This document shows positions 35,844-44,475 of a stretch of DNA of 64,000 nt, one piece after another (the stretch's first letter is position 1; each line of letters begins with the position of its first letter). This DNA is from Pseudomonas sp. Bout1 (GTDB taxonomy: Bacteria; Pseudomonadota; Gammaproteobacteria; Pseudomonadales; Pseudomonadaceae): assembly GCF_034314165.1 (NCBI RefSeq), contig NZ_JAVIWK010000001.1, positions 4,107,001 to 4,171,000 on the forward strand. Reading direction: 5' to 3'. Below the pieces are notes generated by a model that worked only from the letters and a program-made list of their open reading frames with translations, had not been told where the DNA came from and did not search any database. The translations under genes and the position numbers were made by a program.

Positions 35844-35901
35844 GGTTTCGACTCCAGCCGCTTGCGCTACTGACGATCCGTTTTCCTTCTGGAGTAACCC
35901 G

Positions 35902-36684
35902 ATGAACAGTCTTTCGCCCTTGTTTCGCCGCCTCGCCTTCGGTCTTTGCGCCACCTTTTGCGTGGCCACCGTGCACGCTGCCGGTGCGGCCTCGTACAAA
36001 GTCGGTGCAACGGCCAGCGGTTCGCCGTTTACCTTCCTCGACATCAAGAGCAACAGCATCCAGGGCGTGATGGTCGACGTCGCCAATGCCGTGGGCAAGG
36101 CCGGTGGCTTTACCAGCGAAATCGAGCAGACCAACTTTGCCGCGCTGATCCCGTCCCTGACCTCCGGCAAACTCGACTTCATCGCCGCCGGCATGCTCAA
36201 GACCCCGGAACGCGCCCAGGTGGTGGACTTCAGCGCGCCCGTGTATGCGTACGGTGAAGGGCTGATCATTAGCGAAGACGACAACGCAGCCTATCCCGAC
36301 CTCAGTTCCTTGAAGGAACAGGTGGTGGGCGTGCAAGCCGGCACGATCTTCTACGACATGCTCAACAAGCTGGGCATCTTCAAGGAAATCCGCACCTATG
36401 ACTCCATCGGCGAAATGGTCCGCGACCTGAGCCTGGGCCGCATCAAGGCTGCGGTGGGCGACCAACCCGTGGTCGCGTATCAGATCCGCCAGAAACTGTT
36501 CAAAGGCGTGAAACTCGCCGCCGACTACACGCCGGTCAACGTCGGCGAGGTGTGCCTGGTGGTGCGCAAGGGCGACAGCGAAACCCTCGCACGCCTGAAC
36601 CAGGCCATCGCCAGCATCAAGGCCGACGGTACCCTGGAGGCGATCCTCAAGAAGTGGGGGCTTGATGCCCAGGTGCAGCCATGA
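35902..36684 (+). CDS. amino-acid-type ABC transporter substrate-binding protein
   Basis: 260-residue periplasmic binding protein of the polar amino acid/opine family 3. The signal peptide ends ...CVATVHAA (about residue 27). The domain pattern includes GSPFTFLDIKSNSIQGVMVDVANAV, DFIAAGMLKTPERAQVVDFSAP and KADGTLEAILKKWG. The ATG at 35902 follows TCTGGAGTAACC. First gene of a four-gene operon with ATGA overlaps. An oxidase in the operon hints at an amine, D-amino acid or N-methyl amino acid substrate. Confidence 0.88.
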   Translation: MNSLSPLFRRLAFGLCATFCVATVHAAGAASYKVGATASGSPFTFLDIKSNSIQGVMVDVANAVGKAGGFTSEIEQTNFAALIPSLTSGKLDFIAAGMLKTPERAQVVDFSAPVYAYGEGLIISEDDNAAYPDLSSLKEQVVGVQAGTIFYDMLNKLGIFKEIRTYDSIGEMVRDLSLGRIKAAVGDQPVVAYQIRQKLFKGVKLAADYTPVNVGEVCLVVRKGDSETLARLNQAIASIKADGTLEAILKKWGLDAQVQP

Positions 36685-37349
36685 ACCCGGCTGAGTTCCT
36701 GCAAAACGCCCGGGATTTCCTGCCGATCCTGCTTCAGGGCGCGTGGGTGACAATCCAGATTACCGTGCTGTCATTCCTGCTCAGCAGCGCCATCGGCCTG
36801 GTGCTGGCTCTGCTCAAGCTGTCGCCGATCCGTGCGCTGTCGTGGGCAGCGAGCACGGTGATCAACGTGATTCGCGGCCTGCCGATCATCGTGCAGCTGT
36901 TCTACATCTACTTCGTGTTGCCGGACATGGGCGTGCACCTCAGCGCCTTCCAGGCGGGTGTGATCGGCATGGGCATCGCCTACTCGGCGTACCAGGCGGA
37001 GAACTTTCGTACCGGCATCATCGCCGTCGAACAAGGCCAGCGCGAAGCCGCCGAAGCCCTGGGGATGCGCTCGGTGCTGATGATGCGCCGGGTGATCCTG
37101 CCCCAGGCGTTTCGCATCGCCCTGCCGCCTTACGGCAACACCCTGGTGATGATGCTCAAGGACTCATCCTTGGTGTCGACCATCACCGTGGCCGAGATGA
37201 CGCGCCAAGGCCAACTGATCGCCTCGTCGACCTTCCAGAACATGACCGTCTACACCCTGGTCGCCCTGCTCTACCTGCTGATGAGCCTGCCGCTGGTGTA
37301 TGGCCTGCGCCGCATGGAACAGCACCTGGGCCGGAGGAAAAAAGCATGA
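36681..37349 (+). CDS. amino-acid-type ABC transporter permease
   Basis: 222-residue HisM/GlnP-type permease with about five helices and the EAA loop [37 protein letters not shown] (about 116-152). It overlaps the binding-protein gene by ATGA, ensuring linked translation. Being the only permease gene of the operon, it probably forms a homodimer. Confidence 0.9.
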   Translation: MNPAEFLQNARDFLPILLQGAWVTIQITVLSFLLSSAIGLVLALLKLSPIRALSWAASTVINVIRGLPIIVQLFYIYFVLPDMGVHLSAFQAGVIGMGIAYSAYQAENFRTGIIAVEQGQREAAEALGMRSVLMMRRVILPQAFRIALPPYGNTLVMMLKDSSLVSTITVAEMTRQGQLIASSTFQNMTVYTLVALLYLLMSLPLVYGLRRMEQHLGRRKKA

Positions 37350-38098
37350 TCAAGATTCGCCAGCTGCAAAAACACTACGGCACCCATCGCGTGCTGCACG
37401 GCGTCGACCTGGACGTGGCCAAAGGTGAGGTGGTATGCCTGATCGGCCCCTCCGGCTCGGGCAAATCCACCTTGCTGCGCTGCATCAACGCCTTGGAAGC
37501 CTACGACGGCGGCACCATCAGCGTGTTCGGTGAAACCGTGCAACGCAGCAGCAAGACCGTGCATGCACTGCGCAGCCGCATGGGCATGGTGTTCCAGCGC
37601 TTCAACCTGTTCCCCCACCGCACCGTGCTGGAAAACGTGATGGAAGGCCCGGTGTACGTCAAACGCGAACCGCTGAAACAAGCCCGCGAAGAAGCCCTGG
37701 CGCTGCTGGACAAAGTCGGCCTGTCAGCCAAGGCCGATGCCTACCCGGAACAACTCTCCGGCGGCCAGCAGCAACGGGTGGCCATCGCCCGCGCCCTCGC
37801 CATGAAGCCCGATGCGATGCTGTTCGACGAACCCACCTCGGCCCTTGACCCGGAACTGGTGGGCGATGTGCTGGAGGTGATGCGCACCCTGGCCGATGAG
37901 GGCATGACCATGATTGTGGTAACCCACGAAATGGGTTTTGCCCGCGAAGTGGCCGACCGTGTGTGCTTCCTGCACGGCGGCTACATCGTGGAAAGCGGGC
38001 CCGCCGAACAAGTGCTGGGCAACCCGCAACAGCCGCGTACCCAGGACTTTCTGCGCCGTGTGCTGCACCCGTCGGCCAACACCCGGAGCCTGTCATGA
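37346..38098 (+). CDS. amino-acid-type ABC transporter ATP-binding protein
   Basis: 250-residue ATPase of the GlnQ/HisP type: Walker [10 protein letters not shown] (about 34-42), Q-loop [18 protein letters not shown], signature [16 protein letters not shown] (about 137-152), Walker [15 protein letters not shown] and switch His in VVTHEMGFA. The start at 37346 follows GGAGGAAAAAAGC, overlapping the permease stop. The last residues overlap the oxidase start by ATGA. Confidence 0.92.
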   Translation: MIKIRQLQKHYGTHRVLHGVDLDVAKGEVVCLIGPSGSGKSTLLRCINALEAYDGGTISVFGETVQRSSKTVHALRSRMGMVFQRFNLFPHRTVLENVMEGPVYVKREPLKQAREEALALLDKVGLSAKADAYPEQLSGGQQQRVAIARALAMKPDAMLFDEPTSALDPELVGDVLEVMRTLADEGMTMIVVTHEMGFAREVADRVCFLHGGYIVESGPAEQVLGNPQQPRTQDFLRRVLHPSANTRSLS

Positions 38099-39360
38099 AG
38101 TCACTCTGGGCGGCGACCGCGCCGGCTGCACCGACGACACCCGCGCTGGCTGAATCATTGAAGGTGGACGTGGCCATCGTCGGCGCCGGGTATACCGGGT
38201 TGTCCACGGCCCTGCACCTGGCCGAGCGTGGCGTGAGCGTGTGCGTGCTGGAAGCCCACGAGCCCGGCTGGGGCGCGTCCGGGCGCAATGGTGGGCAGGT
38301 CAACCCGACCCTCAAATACGACCCGGACCAACTGGTGCAGAGGTACGGTGCCGAACGCGCCGAGCCGCTGATCCACAGCGTGTCCAACTCTGCCGACCTG
38401 GTGTTCAACCTGATCGAGCGCCATGGCATCGACTGTGCGCCCACCCGCAAGGGCTGGATGCAGGTTTCCTATTGCGAAAAAGGCGTGGCGGGCCTGCATG
38501 CCCGGGCCGAACAGTGGGAGCGCCGTGGGGTGGCGGTGCAGCGCCTGGATGCCAGCGCGGTGTCCACTCGCATGGGCAGCCAGGCGTTTGCCGGTGGCTG
38601 GCTGGACGGCCGCGCGGGCGCCATTCAACCGCTGGCCTATGCACGCGGGCTGGTGCGCGCCGCGCAGGCGGCGGGCGTGCGTATTTACGGGAAAAGCGCA
38701 GTGACCGCGATGCAGCAGGCAGGCGCCGGCTGGAAATTGCAGACCGCCAGCGGTGCACAGGTGTCGGCCGGCCAAGTGGTATTGGCCACCAACGGCTACA
38801 GCGGCGACTTGTGGCCCGGCATGGCCCAGAGCGTGCTGGCGGCCAACAGTTTTATCGTCGCCACCCGGCCCTTGAGCGGGCCTGCGGCCGAGAGCATTTT
38901 GCCGGGGCAAGAAACCGTCTCAACCGCCCAACGCCTGCTGCTGTACTTTCGCAAGGACGCCCGCGGTCGCCTGCTGATGGGTGGGCGCGGGCTGTTCAAC
39001 GACCCCACCGGGCCGGCGGACTTTGCGCACCTGGAACGCTCGCTGGGGTTGTTGTTTCCGCAGTTGGGCAAGCTGGAGTTCGAGTATCGCTGGGCGGGGC
39101 GGATCGCGATCACCCGGGACTTTATGCCCCACGTCCACGAGCCTGCACCGGGGCTTACCCTGGCGCTGGGCTGCAACGGGCGCGGCATTGCCTTGTGCAC
39201 CAGCCTGGGCCAGCAACTGGCGGGACGTTTATGTGACAGCCGCTCGGACTTCGCTTACCCGGTAACGCCTTTGCAGCGGTTGCCACTGCATGGTTTGCAA
39301 CGCTTCTACATCGGTGCGGGTGTGGCGTGGTACAGCCTGCTGGACCGCCTATCCCTGTAG
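38095..39360 (+). CDS. FAD-dependent amine/amino-acid oxidoreductase (DAO family)
   Basis: 421-residue flavoenzyme. The FAD-binding loop is [21 protein letters not shown] (about residues 25-45), then [13 protein letters not shown] (about 63) typical of DadA/PuuB-like oxidases, and a C-terminal [21 protein letters not shown]. It likely oxidises the imported compound at a C-N bond (for example a gamma-glutamylated amine or N-alkyl amino acid). Translation is coupled to the ATPase gene through ATGA. The TAG stop lies inside a family-B REP unit. Confidence 0.85.
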   Translation: MKSLWAATAPAAPTTPALAESLKVDVAIVGAGYTGLSTALHLAERGVSVCVLEAHEPGWGASGRNGGQVNPTLKYDPDQLVQRYGAERAEPLIHSVSNSADLVFNLIERHGIDCAPTRKGWMQVSYCEKGVAGLHARAEQWERRGVAVQRLDASAVSTRMGSQAFAGGWLDGRAGAIQPLAYARGLVRAAQAAGVRIYGKSAVTAMQQAGAGWKLQTASGAQVSAGQVVLATNGYSGDLWPGMAQSVLAANSFIVATRPLSGPAAESILPGQETVSTAQRLLLYFRKDARGRLLMGGRGLFNDPTGPADFAHLERSLGLLFPQLGKLEFEYRWAGRIAITRDFMPHVHEPAPGLTLALGCNGRGIALCTSLGQQLAGRLCDSRSDFAYPVTPLQRLPLHGLQRFYIGAGVAWYSLLDRLSL

Positions 39361-39380
39361 GAGCGAGCCTGCTCGCGAAA
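39356..39380. repeat. single family-B REP unit overlapping a stop codon
   Basis: TGTAGGAGCGAGCCTGCTCGCG, the same unit as in the 29288-29387 REPIN. The TAG of the oxidase gene (39358-39360) is part of the repeat. Confidence 0.75.
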
Positions 39381-39422
39381 TACCCAAAGGCGCCGTGTTT
39401 CCTCAGGAGACCGGCGCCTTCG

Positions 39423-40109
39423 TCAAAGCTCGCAGACCGCTCCCTCATCACTGAAGAAATAGATATTTTCATGCTTGTAGCCCCAGCGACCGCCTCGCTC
39501 GCGAATATGAGGCTCGAAGGTGAAGCACGTCACCTCTTCAAGGCGCCGGTGATTGCCTGCCTCGATATAGAGCCTCTGGTCCCGCTGTTCGCAGATGCTG
39601 TGGCCGACGTTGCCCGCGAAATCGAGGTTCTCGAAACCCTCGGAGGCGATCAGGTCATTGGCGAACGCATGCAAATCATTGAACGTGGTCCCGGGCCGGG
39701 CGAATGTGCGCATCATCGCGTGTAAACGGTGCTCCACTTCATAGCCCTTGCTGAACTCCGTCCCCGTCGGCACCGCCCGGCACACACCCTCCTCCACATA
39801 GAAAGAGCGGGCGCAATCGCCCCACGCATTGCCGGAGCGTGGGCTCAAATCCACGGTGATCAGATTGTGCAAACCGACCGTTTCGTCACTTGGCCGATAG
39901 TCGCGGCCCGACAACGAAAGCGCACTGCGTGAACCCAGTAATACGAAGGCGGGGCAGTCGTAATACCAGGTCTCCGGGTAGCCGGATTTCGCGAGCATCT
40001 GCGCCGCCATTTGGGCGATGGACGCCTCGGTCGAAGCGGGCGTGATATGCGTCACGAGCTGCTGCAACACCGACTTGGCGGCGGCCTGGACGACACGATT
40101 GGGCAACAT
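39423..40109 (-). CDS. M24 family metallopeptidase (aminopeptidase P/creatinase fold)
   Basis: 228-residue pita-bread-fold hydrolase consisting of the catalytic domain only; the usual N-terminal creatinase domain is absent. The metal ligands can be followed: Asp in LITVDLSP and Asp in GDCARSF, His in AGNVGHSIC, Glu in CFTFEPHI and Glu in YKHENIYFF. It may cleave Xaa-Pro peptides or an amide such as an N-acyl amino acid. The ATG at 40109 is preferred over an upstream TTG at 40196, whose extra residues are not family-like. It lies convergent to the oxidase operon. Confidence 0.75.
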   Translation of the reverse strand: MLPNRVVQAAAKSVLQQLVTHITPASTEASIAQMAAQMLAKSGYPETWYYDCPAFVLLGSRSALSLSGRDYRPSDETVGLHNLITVDLSPRSGNAWGDCARSFYVEEGVCRAVPTGTEFSKGYEVEHRLHAMMRTFARPGTTFNDLHAFANDLIASEGFENLDFAGNVGHSICEQRDQRLYIEAGNHRRLEEVTCFTFEPHIRERGGRWGYKHENIYFFSDEGAVCEL

Positions 40110-40189
40110 GGACCGTCTCTGACTGATGGGTGATTGCGTCGATAGTATCAGCACCCTGCTCAATGACAGGGAGGCGTGCTCGGATTTTT

Positions 40190-40261
40190 CCGACAACTTT
40201 TTCAGGTTGTCGGTCGGACTCGGGCTGACTAACCTCCCGCAGTCGCTGCCAATTCAGCGAC
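40190..40261. promoter_or_regulatory. two inverted repeats upstream of the DUF6124 leader
   Basis: CCGACAAC (40190-40197) pairs with GTTGTCGG (40206-40213). GTCGCTG (40242-40248) pairs with CAGCGAC (40255-40261). Both are exact. They lie in the region between the divergent M24 gene and the DUF6124 leader and may be operators or leader hairpins. Confidence 0.4.
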
Positions 40262-40330
40262 CGGATTTGACCGTCCGCAACCATAGAACAACTGCGCCAA
40301 AACCGAGCTTGGGCGTTTTTTTTACGCCTG

Positions 40331-40480
40331 ATGTATTGTGTCGCGGCAGCTGTACGCGGGATACCTTCGGGTATGCCGGTTTTGTTCTTTGGGCCGGTCG
40401 GTCAACCCGCGTATAGCTGCCACCCTAATCGTTTGACCGCGAATAGTGGCAGCTCCATTCACAAAGGAGCTTCACCATGA
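40331..40480 (+). promoter_or_regulatory. structured leader of the DUF6124 gene with a 49-codon leader ORF
   Basis: GGCAGCTGTACGCGGG (40345-40360) pairs fully with 40406-40421 (one G-U pair), enclosing a UUCG-capped hairpin (40361-40374) and a CCGG stem (40376-40397). The 3' strand of the long stem can instead pair with GTGGCAGCT (40415-40423 with 40446-40454). The end of that element, AGCTCC (40451-40456), can pair with the ribosome site GGAGCT (40466-40471). A 49-codon ORF from ATG 40331 ends in TGA at 40478-40480, overlapping the gene's ATG by ATGA. Alternative folds could hide or free the ribosome site. Confidence 0.6.
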
Positions 40481-40824
40481 TTAAAGACAGTCCAAATCCC
40501 CCAAATCATGCCGACCGGCTTCAAGAAGCCGCTTACCGCGCCATCCACCACTATCTGAAACCTGACGCCCAACCCCAACCGCCTGAACCCACCGAGCTAC
40601 CGTTCGATGGATTATTTACCGTGCGTAAGGACCTGGACACAGAAACCTTGCTGGCCAATGCCTCGCAGGACCTGGCGTCGATCAATGTCATCGCCGCTCA
40701 CCTGGCCTTCGAAGTCGACGGCACCCAACGCAATGTGGCGCTGGGCATTTGCCGGATGCTGGAAGGTGTGCAGATGCTGGTCGACAAAGCGCTGGATAGA
40801 TGCACGGAAACCTGCCCGCGCTAA
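40477..40824 (+). CDS. DUF6124 family protein
   Basis: 115-residue Pseudomonas-typical protein. The Pro-rich N-terminal half leads to LFTVRKDLDTETLLANASQDLASINVIAAHLAFEVDG, the recognisable family segment, followed by a C-terminal helix RNVALGICRMLEGVQMLVDKALD. Function is unknown; no signal or membrane segment. The family, as I recall, is present in several copies in fluorescens-group genomes. AAGGAGC lies six bases before the ATG and can be masked by the leader fold. The ORF overlaps a leader ORF by four bases. Confidence 0.75.
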   Translation: MIKDSPNPPNHADRLQEAAYRAIHHYLKPDAQPQPPEPTELPFDGLFTVRKDLDTETLLANASQDLASINVIAAHLAFEVDGTQRNVALGICRMLEGVQMLVDKALDRCTETCPR

Positions 40825-40838
40825 TGATCGTAATGATT

Positions 40839-40858
40839 GCTCCCACACGCGTGGGAGC
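40839..40858. terminator. hairpin between convergent DUF6124 and glutaminase genes
   Basis: GCTCCCAC-ACGC-GTGGGAGC forms a perfect 8-bp stem with a four-base loop. There is no T run on either strand, so termination is uncertain. Confidence 0.45.
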
Positions 40859-40867
40859 GATCAAGCC

Positions 40868-41791
40868 CTAGAACACCGACCACCCAATCCGCTCACTCAA
40901 CAACTCCAACGCCTTCATCCCCGCCAACGAATTGCCCGCCGCATTCAACTCCGGCGACCAGACGCACACCGTAAATTGCCCCGGCACCACCGCGAGAATC
41001 CCGCCGCCTACCCCGCTCTTGCCCGGCAAGCCAACGCGATACGCAAAATTACCCGCCTCGTCATACAGCCCACTGGTGGCCATGATCGAGTTCACTTGCT
41101 TGGTCTGGCGCGCCGTCAGAATCTGCTCGCCGCTGTGGGTGCACACCCCTTCATTCGCCAGGAAGCAAAACGCCTTGGCCAGGTCCAGGCAGCTCATCTG
41201 CAACGCGCAGTAGTTGAAGTAGCTGTGCAACACCGCGTCCACGTCGTTGTGGAAGTTGCCGAACGACTTCATCAGGTACGCCATGGCCGCATTGCGCGCA
41301 CCGTGCTGGGCTTCGGATTCAGCCACGACGCTGTTGACCAGGATCTGCGGGTTGCCCGACAGCCTCCGCACGAAGTCGCGCATGGACAGGATCGGCACGG
41401 CAAAGCGCGATTGGTTGATGTCGCAGATCACCAGCGCACCGGCATTGATAAACGGGTTGCGTGGCCGCCCCCGTTCAAATTCCAGCTGCACCATGGAGTT
41501 GAACGGCTGCCCCGACGGTTCATGGCCCAGCCGCTCCCAGATACTTTCGCCACCATGGTCGATGGCCTGCACCAGGCTGAACACTTTGGAAATGCTTTGT
41601 ACGGAGAACAAGGTGTGAGCATCGCCCGCGCAGTAGAACGAGCCGTCATTGCCATACACGGCAATGCCCAGTTGCTGCGCCGGTACATCGGCCAGTGCGG
41701 GGATGTAGTCGGCGACCTTGCCGAGGCCGATCAGTGGGCGAACTTCGTCGAGGATCGACTCCAGCAGGGCCTGCATGTTGTGTTCTGGCAT
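40868..41791 (-). CDS. glsB: glutaminase
   Basis: 307-residue serine-dependent beta-lactamase-fold glutaminase, hydrolysing glutamine to glutamate and ammonia in the cytoplasm. Catalytic SxxK is in [10 protein letters not shown] (about 63-72). Other family sites are [11 protein letters not shown] (about 111), a Tyr in [10 protein letters not shown] and [14 protein letters not shown] (about 259). Normal length. The first ATG has a poor ribosome site, and a second Met five codons on is possible. It stands alone; with gdhB it would feed glutamine carbon to 2-oxoglutarate. Confidence 0.92.
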   Translation of the reverse strand: MPEHNMQALLESILDEVRPLIGLGKVADYIPALADVPAQQLGIAVYGNDGSFYCAGDAHTLFSVQSISKVFSLVQAIDHGGESIWERLGHEPSGQPFNSMVQLEFERGRPRNPFINAGALVICDINQSRFAVPILSMRDFVRRLSGNPQILVNSVVAESEAQHGARNAAMAYLMKSFGNFHNDVDAVLHSYFNYCALQMSCLDLAKAFCFLANEGVCTHSGEQILTARQTKQVNSIMATSGLYDEAGNFAYRVGLPGKSGVGGGILAVVPGQFTVCVWSPELNAAGNSLAGMKALELLSERIGWSVF

Positions 41792-42085
41792 GGTTTGGGA
41801 ATAGTTGTTGAGCGGGGCGCGCAGGATACCTGAAACACCGGGGCCAGGCAGGCTGCTGGTGCAAAGATGGACGCTGCTCAGACCGTGCTATATCTTCGGG
41901 CCGCCGCCGGCCTAGGCGAAAAAACACGAAAGAGTGGAACGTTGAAGATGCGGGACGCTTTGAGAGGACGAAGCTTTGCGGTGCTGATGGGCATTGCGTT
42001 TATCGCATCCGCCAACAAAGGCGTGCAGGAGTTGCAACACGCAAAGAAAATCCAGTGTGGAGCTGAATAAAGCCGCGCCCCCGAC
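41792..42085. other. intergenic stretch upstream of glutaminase
   Basis: About 290 bases hold the glutaminase promoter. Short frames here (for example 41948-42070 on the plus strand) lack a ribosome site and recognisable content. No repeat seen. Confidence 0.35.
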
Positions 42086-42496
42086 TCAATAGTGCGCCAC
42101 ATCCGACACCTGGGTATCCAGCACGTCCCGCGCCAATGCCCAGGCCTGATCCGTGGATTCCACCACCAGCAGCGGGTAGCCCCACGCCTTGGCGAACATC
42201 ACCGCAAACGGTTTGAGTGCCAGGCGCTTGGCCGCGCTGGGCTCCACTTGAATCATGCCTTTGACGAACGCACGCAAGGCCACCTTGTGCTTCTTCATCC
42301 AGATCGAAGCCTGTTTACGTTCTTCGTGGGAGTGCTGGTGAGTGCTTTCATCCACGGCTTTTTCGTGCAGCAGGATGAAGGGTTTCTCACCCAGCAACAA
42401 CGCCTCGAACGCGGCAAAGGTATCTGGCGGTGGTGTGTCGCTGGGGGCATCAAACACGATTTTCACCACGGGGAATGTTGAACTGTCGAGTTGCAT
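42086..42496 (-). CDS. conserved hypothetical protein with a possible iron-responsive promoter
   Basis: 136-residue cytoplasmic protein starting MQLDSSTFPVVKIVFDAPSD. I do not recognise it firmly. The alternation of strands and helices, with PFILLHEKAVD, RAFVKGMIQV and YPLLVVESTDQAWALARDVL, is like SpoIIAA/STAS-type small domains. A His-rich stretch (STHQHSHEERK, about 52-62) is notable. The strong site AAGGAG precedes the ATG, and a Fur-box-like palindrome lies 16 bases upstream. The gene is divergent from an AraC-family regulator that may control it. Confidence 0.6.
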   Translation of the reverse strand: MQLDSSTFPVVKIVFDAPSDTPPPDTFAAFEALLLGEKPFILLHEKAVDESTHQHSHEERKQASIWMKKHKVALRAFVKGMIQVEPSAAKRLALKPFAVMFAKAWGYPLLVVESTDQAWALARDVLDTQVSDVAHY

Positions 42497-42511
42497 GGCA
42501 AGCTCCTTTAA

Positions 42512-42530
42512 CGAGAATAGTTCTCATAAT
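42512..42530. promoter_or_regulatory. Fur-box-like palindrome
   Basis: CGAGAATAGTTCTCATAAT resembles the 7-1-7 Fur element (TGAGAAT-N-ATTCTCA) at 13 of 15 central positions. It lies between the divergent hypothetical gene and the AraC regulator, overlapping the expected promoter of the former. Confidence 0.45.
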
Positions 42531-42605
42531 AGCCATGCAATCGCTGGACGCCATTGCGCAAAATGGCCAGAATATTTCGCATTCCAGCCAAGGCACCCCG
42601 CCGCC

Positions 42606-43457
42606 ATGTACAACCATCGCCTCGAAACCCGCGACCCGTTGCGCCCGGCCCTGGCCGATGCGATTCCCCGTGCCGTGGTCGCGGTGAGCGCCTCAAGCAC
42701 CTGCGCCAGTTGGGAGCATGCGCCGCACCAACACCGCAAAGGCCAGTTGATGTACACCTTGCGCGGCGTGATTCACTGCGTCATCGAAGAGGGCATCTGG
42801 ATCGTGCCGCCCCAGTGCGCGCTGTGGATTCCCGGCGGCCTTTCCCATGCTGCACGCGGCTGCGGCGCAGCGGATGTGTACTGCTTGCTGGTCGACCCCG
42901 ACGCCGCCGGTGCCCTGCCCCGGCAATGTTGCACGCTGGGTGTATCGCCGTTGTTACACGAGTTGATCAGCAAGGCCGTTAGCTTCCCGGCGCTGTATGA
43001 CACCGAAGGCGCCCAGGGCCGGTTGGTGGCCACCCTGCTGGACGAACTGGCGCTGGCGCCGATCGAGGCCCTGCACCTGCCCATGCCGCGGGACATTCGG
43101 CTCAGGCGCCTGGCCGACAGTTTGCTGGCCAACCCCAGCGACAAAGCCACCCTGGGCGAATGGGCAGCCCGCATCGGCATGAGCGAGCGCAGCATGACGC
43201 GGTTGTTGCTGGAGGAAATCGGCCTGAGTTTTGGCCGTTGGCGCCGGCAGTTGCATGTGATCCTGTCCCTGCAACGCCTGGCCAAAGGCCAAAGTGTGCA
43301 GACGGTAGCGCTGGACCTGGGCTATGAGAACGCCAGCGGCTTTATCACGATGTTCCGCAAGGCCATCGGCAAACCTCCGGCACGCTACCTGGCCGATCGC
43401 ACGGGCACAGCCGAGCACACAACCCCCGCTATCGCCTTGCTGGATTATTATAAATAG
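42606..43457 (+). CDS. AraC family transcriptional regulator
   Basis: 283-residue regulator. A cupin-like N-terminal sensor (HAPHQHRKGQLMYTLRGVI and WIVPPQCALWIPGGLSHAARG, about 35-85) is followed by a C-terminal double helix-turn-helix (TLGEWAARIGMSERSMTRLL and QTVALDLGYENASGFITMFRKAIGKPPARYL, about 180-265). The ATG at 42606 fits the family start; an upstream open extension crosses the divergent promoter and is rejected. It probably regulates the divergent hypothetical gene. Ligand unknown. Confidence 0.85.
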   Translation: MYNHRLETRDPLRPALADAIPRAVVAVSASSTCASWEHAPHQHRKGQLMYTLRGVIHCVIEEGIWIVPPQCALWIPGGLSHAARGCGAADVYCLLVDPDAAGALPRQCCTLGVSPLLHELISKAVSFPALYDTEGAQGRLVATLLDELALAPIEALHLPMPRDIRLRRLADSLLANPSDKATLGEWAARIGMSERSMTRLLLEEIGLSFGRWRRQLHVILSLQRLAKGQSVQTVALDLGYENASGFITMFRKAIGKPPARYLADRTGTAEHTTPAIALLDYYK

Positions 43458-43746
43458 CGGCGTATAAGCATTTTTAGAGCTTAATGACTAGAAGGGTTAA
43501 ATCATTCCAGCCAAAAAAATCAACCCGGCCTAAAATACTTATCACGCACTAAAAAATTGCACTAGCATATGAGTACTCCCGTGCAAAAACCCGCTTTCAA
43601 CACCCGCCAGAAACCGCCTTACCCCCCGCGAATAAAGTGCCGAATGTTAAAATTTGTCACGTTTTGACGTATTCAATTCGATTAACATCTAAACGCCTGC
43701 AGCGATTGAATTGACGGCCTCGCATGCCGGAAAAGGGAGCAACGTG
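43458..43746. promoter_or_regulatory. AT-rich promoter region of the exopolysaccharide regulator genes
   Basis: About 290 bases, clearly more AT-rich than the flanks. A candidate promoter is TTGACG (43664-43669) with ATCTAA (43687-43692), spacer 17. TTATAA-N8-GTATAA (43448-43467) overlaps the end of the AraC gene. A GGAAAAGGGAGC segment with two GGA motifs covers the ribosome site before 43747, a possible RsmA/E target. Confidence 0.4.
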
Positions 43747-44475
43747 ATGCATTTTTCCAACGTCCTCGCTATTGCTCGGACCCCATCGAAATCCGAGGAC
43801 TTCAGCGAGCTTATAGTTCGTACTGTACCGAAAAATCTAAAAGTCGATACACGCTCCTACGGCCAACTAATCGGCCCCTATGAAAGCCATGGACATTACC
43901 GTGCCATCATCATAGAGATCGATACCCCCTCTGCCAGCACCCAAACGCTGGACATTATAAAAAAAACCAGATCCGAAAACCCTGGCAGCACCATTTTCCT
44001 GGTCGTTACCTTTGCCACTACATTGAGTAAAACCAAATACTATCTCGCCGGTGCCGATTACTGCATAAAGGTCGTTGAAAGCTCGCCCGAGAAAAAACTC
44101 GCGCTGTTCACCGCGTTCCTCAGCGAGACGTACTGGCTAAGTAATACTGATTTGCTACTGGACCAGGATCGCATGTGCATCTACGGGGGCGGCAAAAAGC
44201 TGGAAGTGTCCTTTGTCGAAATGAAAGTACTCGAAGCGCTTATTTATAATCGTTTACTGAGCCATGATGAAATTGCTGCCGTGATGGGCCTCAATACACG
44301 GTTCTATGACTCCAGGGCACTCGAAAAGTCCATTAGCCGCCTGCGTGGCAAAATCAAATCGCATTATGGAAGCAATATAATCCAAAGCATTCGAGGTTAT
44401 GGCTACAAACTAAGCAGGGGACTTGCCTCGGTTAACCATGTGCAACCCGTCAAGGAGCGGCCAACCCGTGAATAA
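43747..44475 (+). CDS. OmpR-type winged-helix regulator with degenerate receiver
   Basis: 242-residue protein. Residues about 1-125 follow a receiver fold (RAIIIEIDTPS for strand 3 and GADYCIKV for strand 5), but the acidic pair of strand 1 is absent, so classical phosphorylation is doubtful. Residues about 140-235 are an OmpR/PhoB winged helix (VSFVEMKVLEALIYN ... SRALEKSISRLRGKI ... SIRGYGYKLS). The ATG at 43747 follows AAGGGAGC. First of three overlapping regulators directly ahead of exopolysaccharide genes; from memory this matches the regulator trio of the P. fluorescens SBW25 colanic-acid-like capsule locus. Confidence 0.8.
   Translation: MHFSNVLAIARTPSKSEDFSELIVRTVPKNLKVDTRSYGQLIGPYESHGHYRAIIIEIDTPSASTQTLDIIKKTRSENPGSTIFLVVTFATTLSKTKYYLAGADYCIKVVESSPEKKLALFTAFLSETYWLSNTDLLLDQDRMCIYGGGKKLEVSFVEMKVLEALIYNRLLSHDEIAAVMGLNTRFYDSRALEKSISRLRGKIKSHYGSNIIQSIRGYGYKLSRGLASVNHVQPVKERPTRE

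Noticed and set aside
40126..40416. 96-codon frame across the DUF6124 leader
   Set aside because: It lies in RNA-structure-like sequence, has no ribosome site and stops within the leader; the 49-codon ORF ending in ATGA is a better candidate.
41867..42070. 67-codon plus-strand frame upstream of glutaminase
   Set aside because: No good ribosome site and no recognisable motif; one hydrophobic stretch only.
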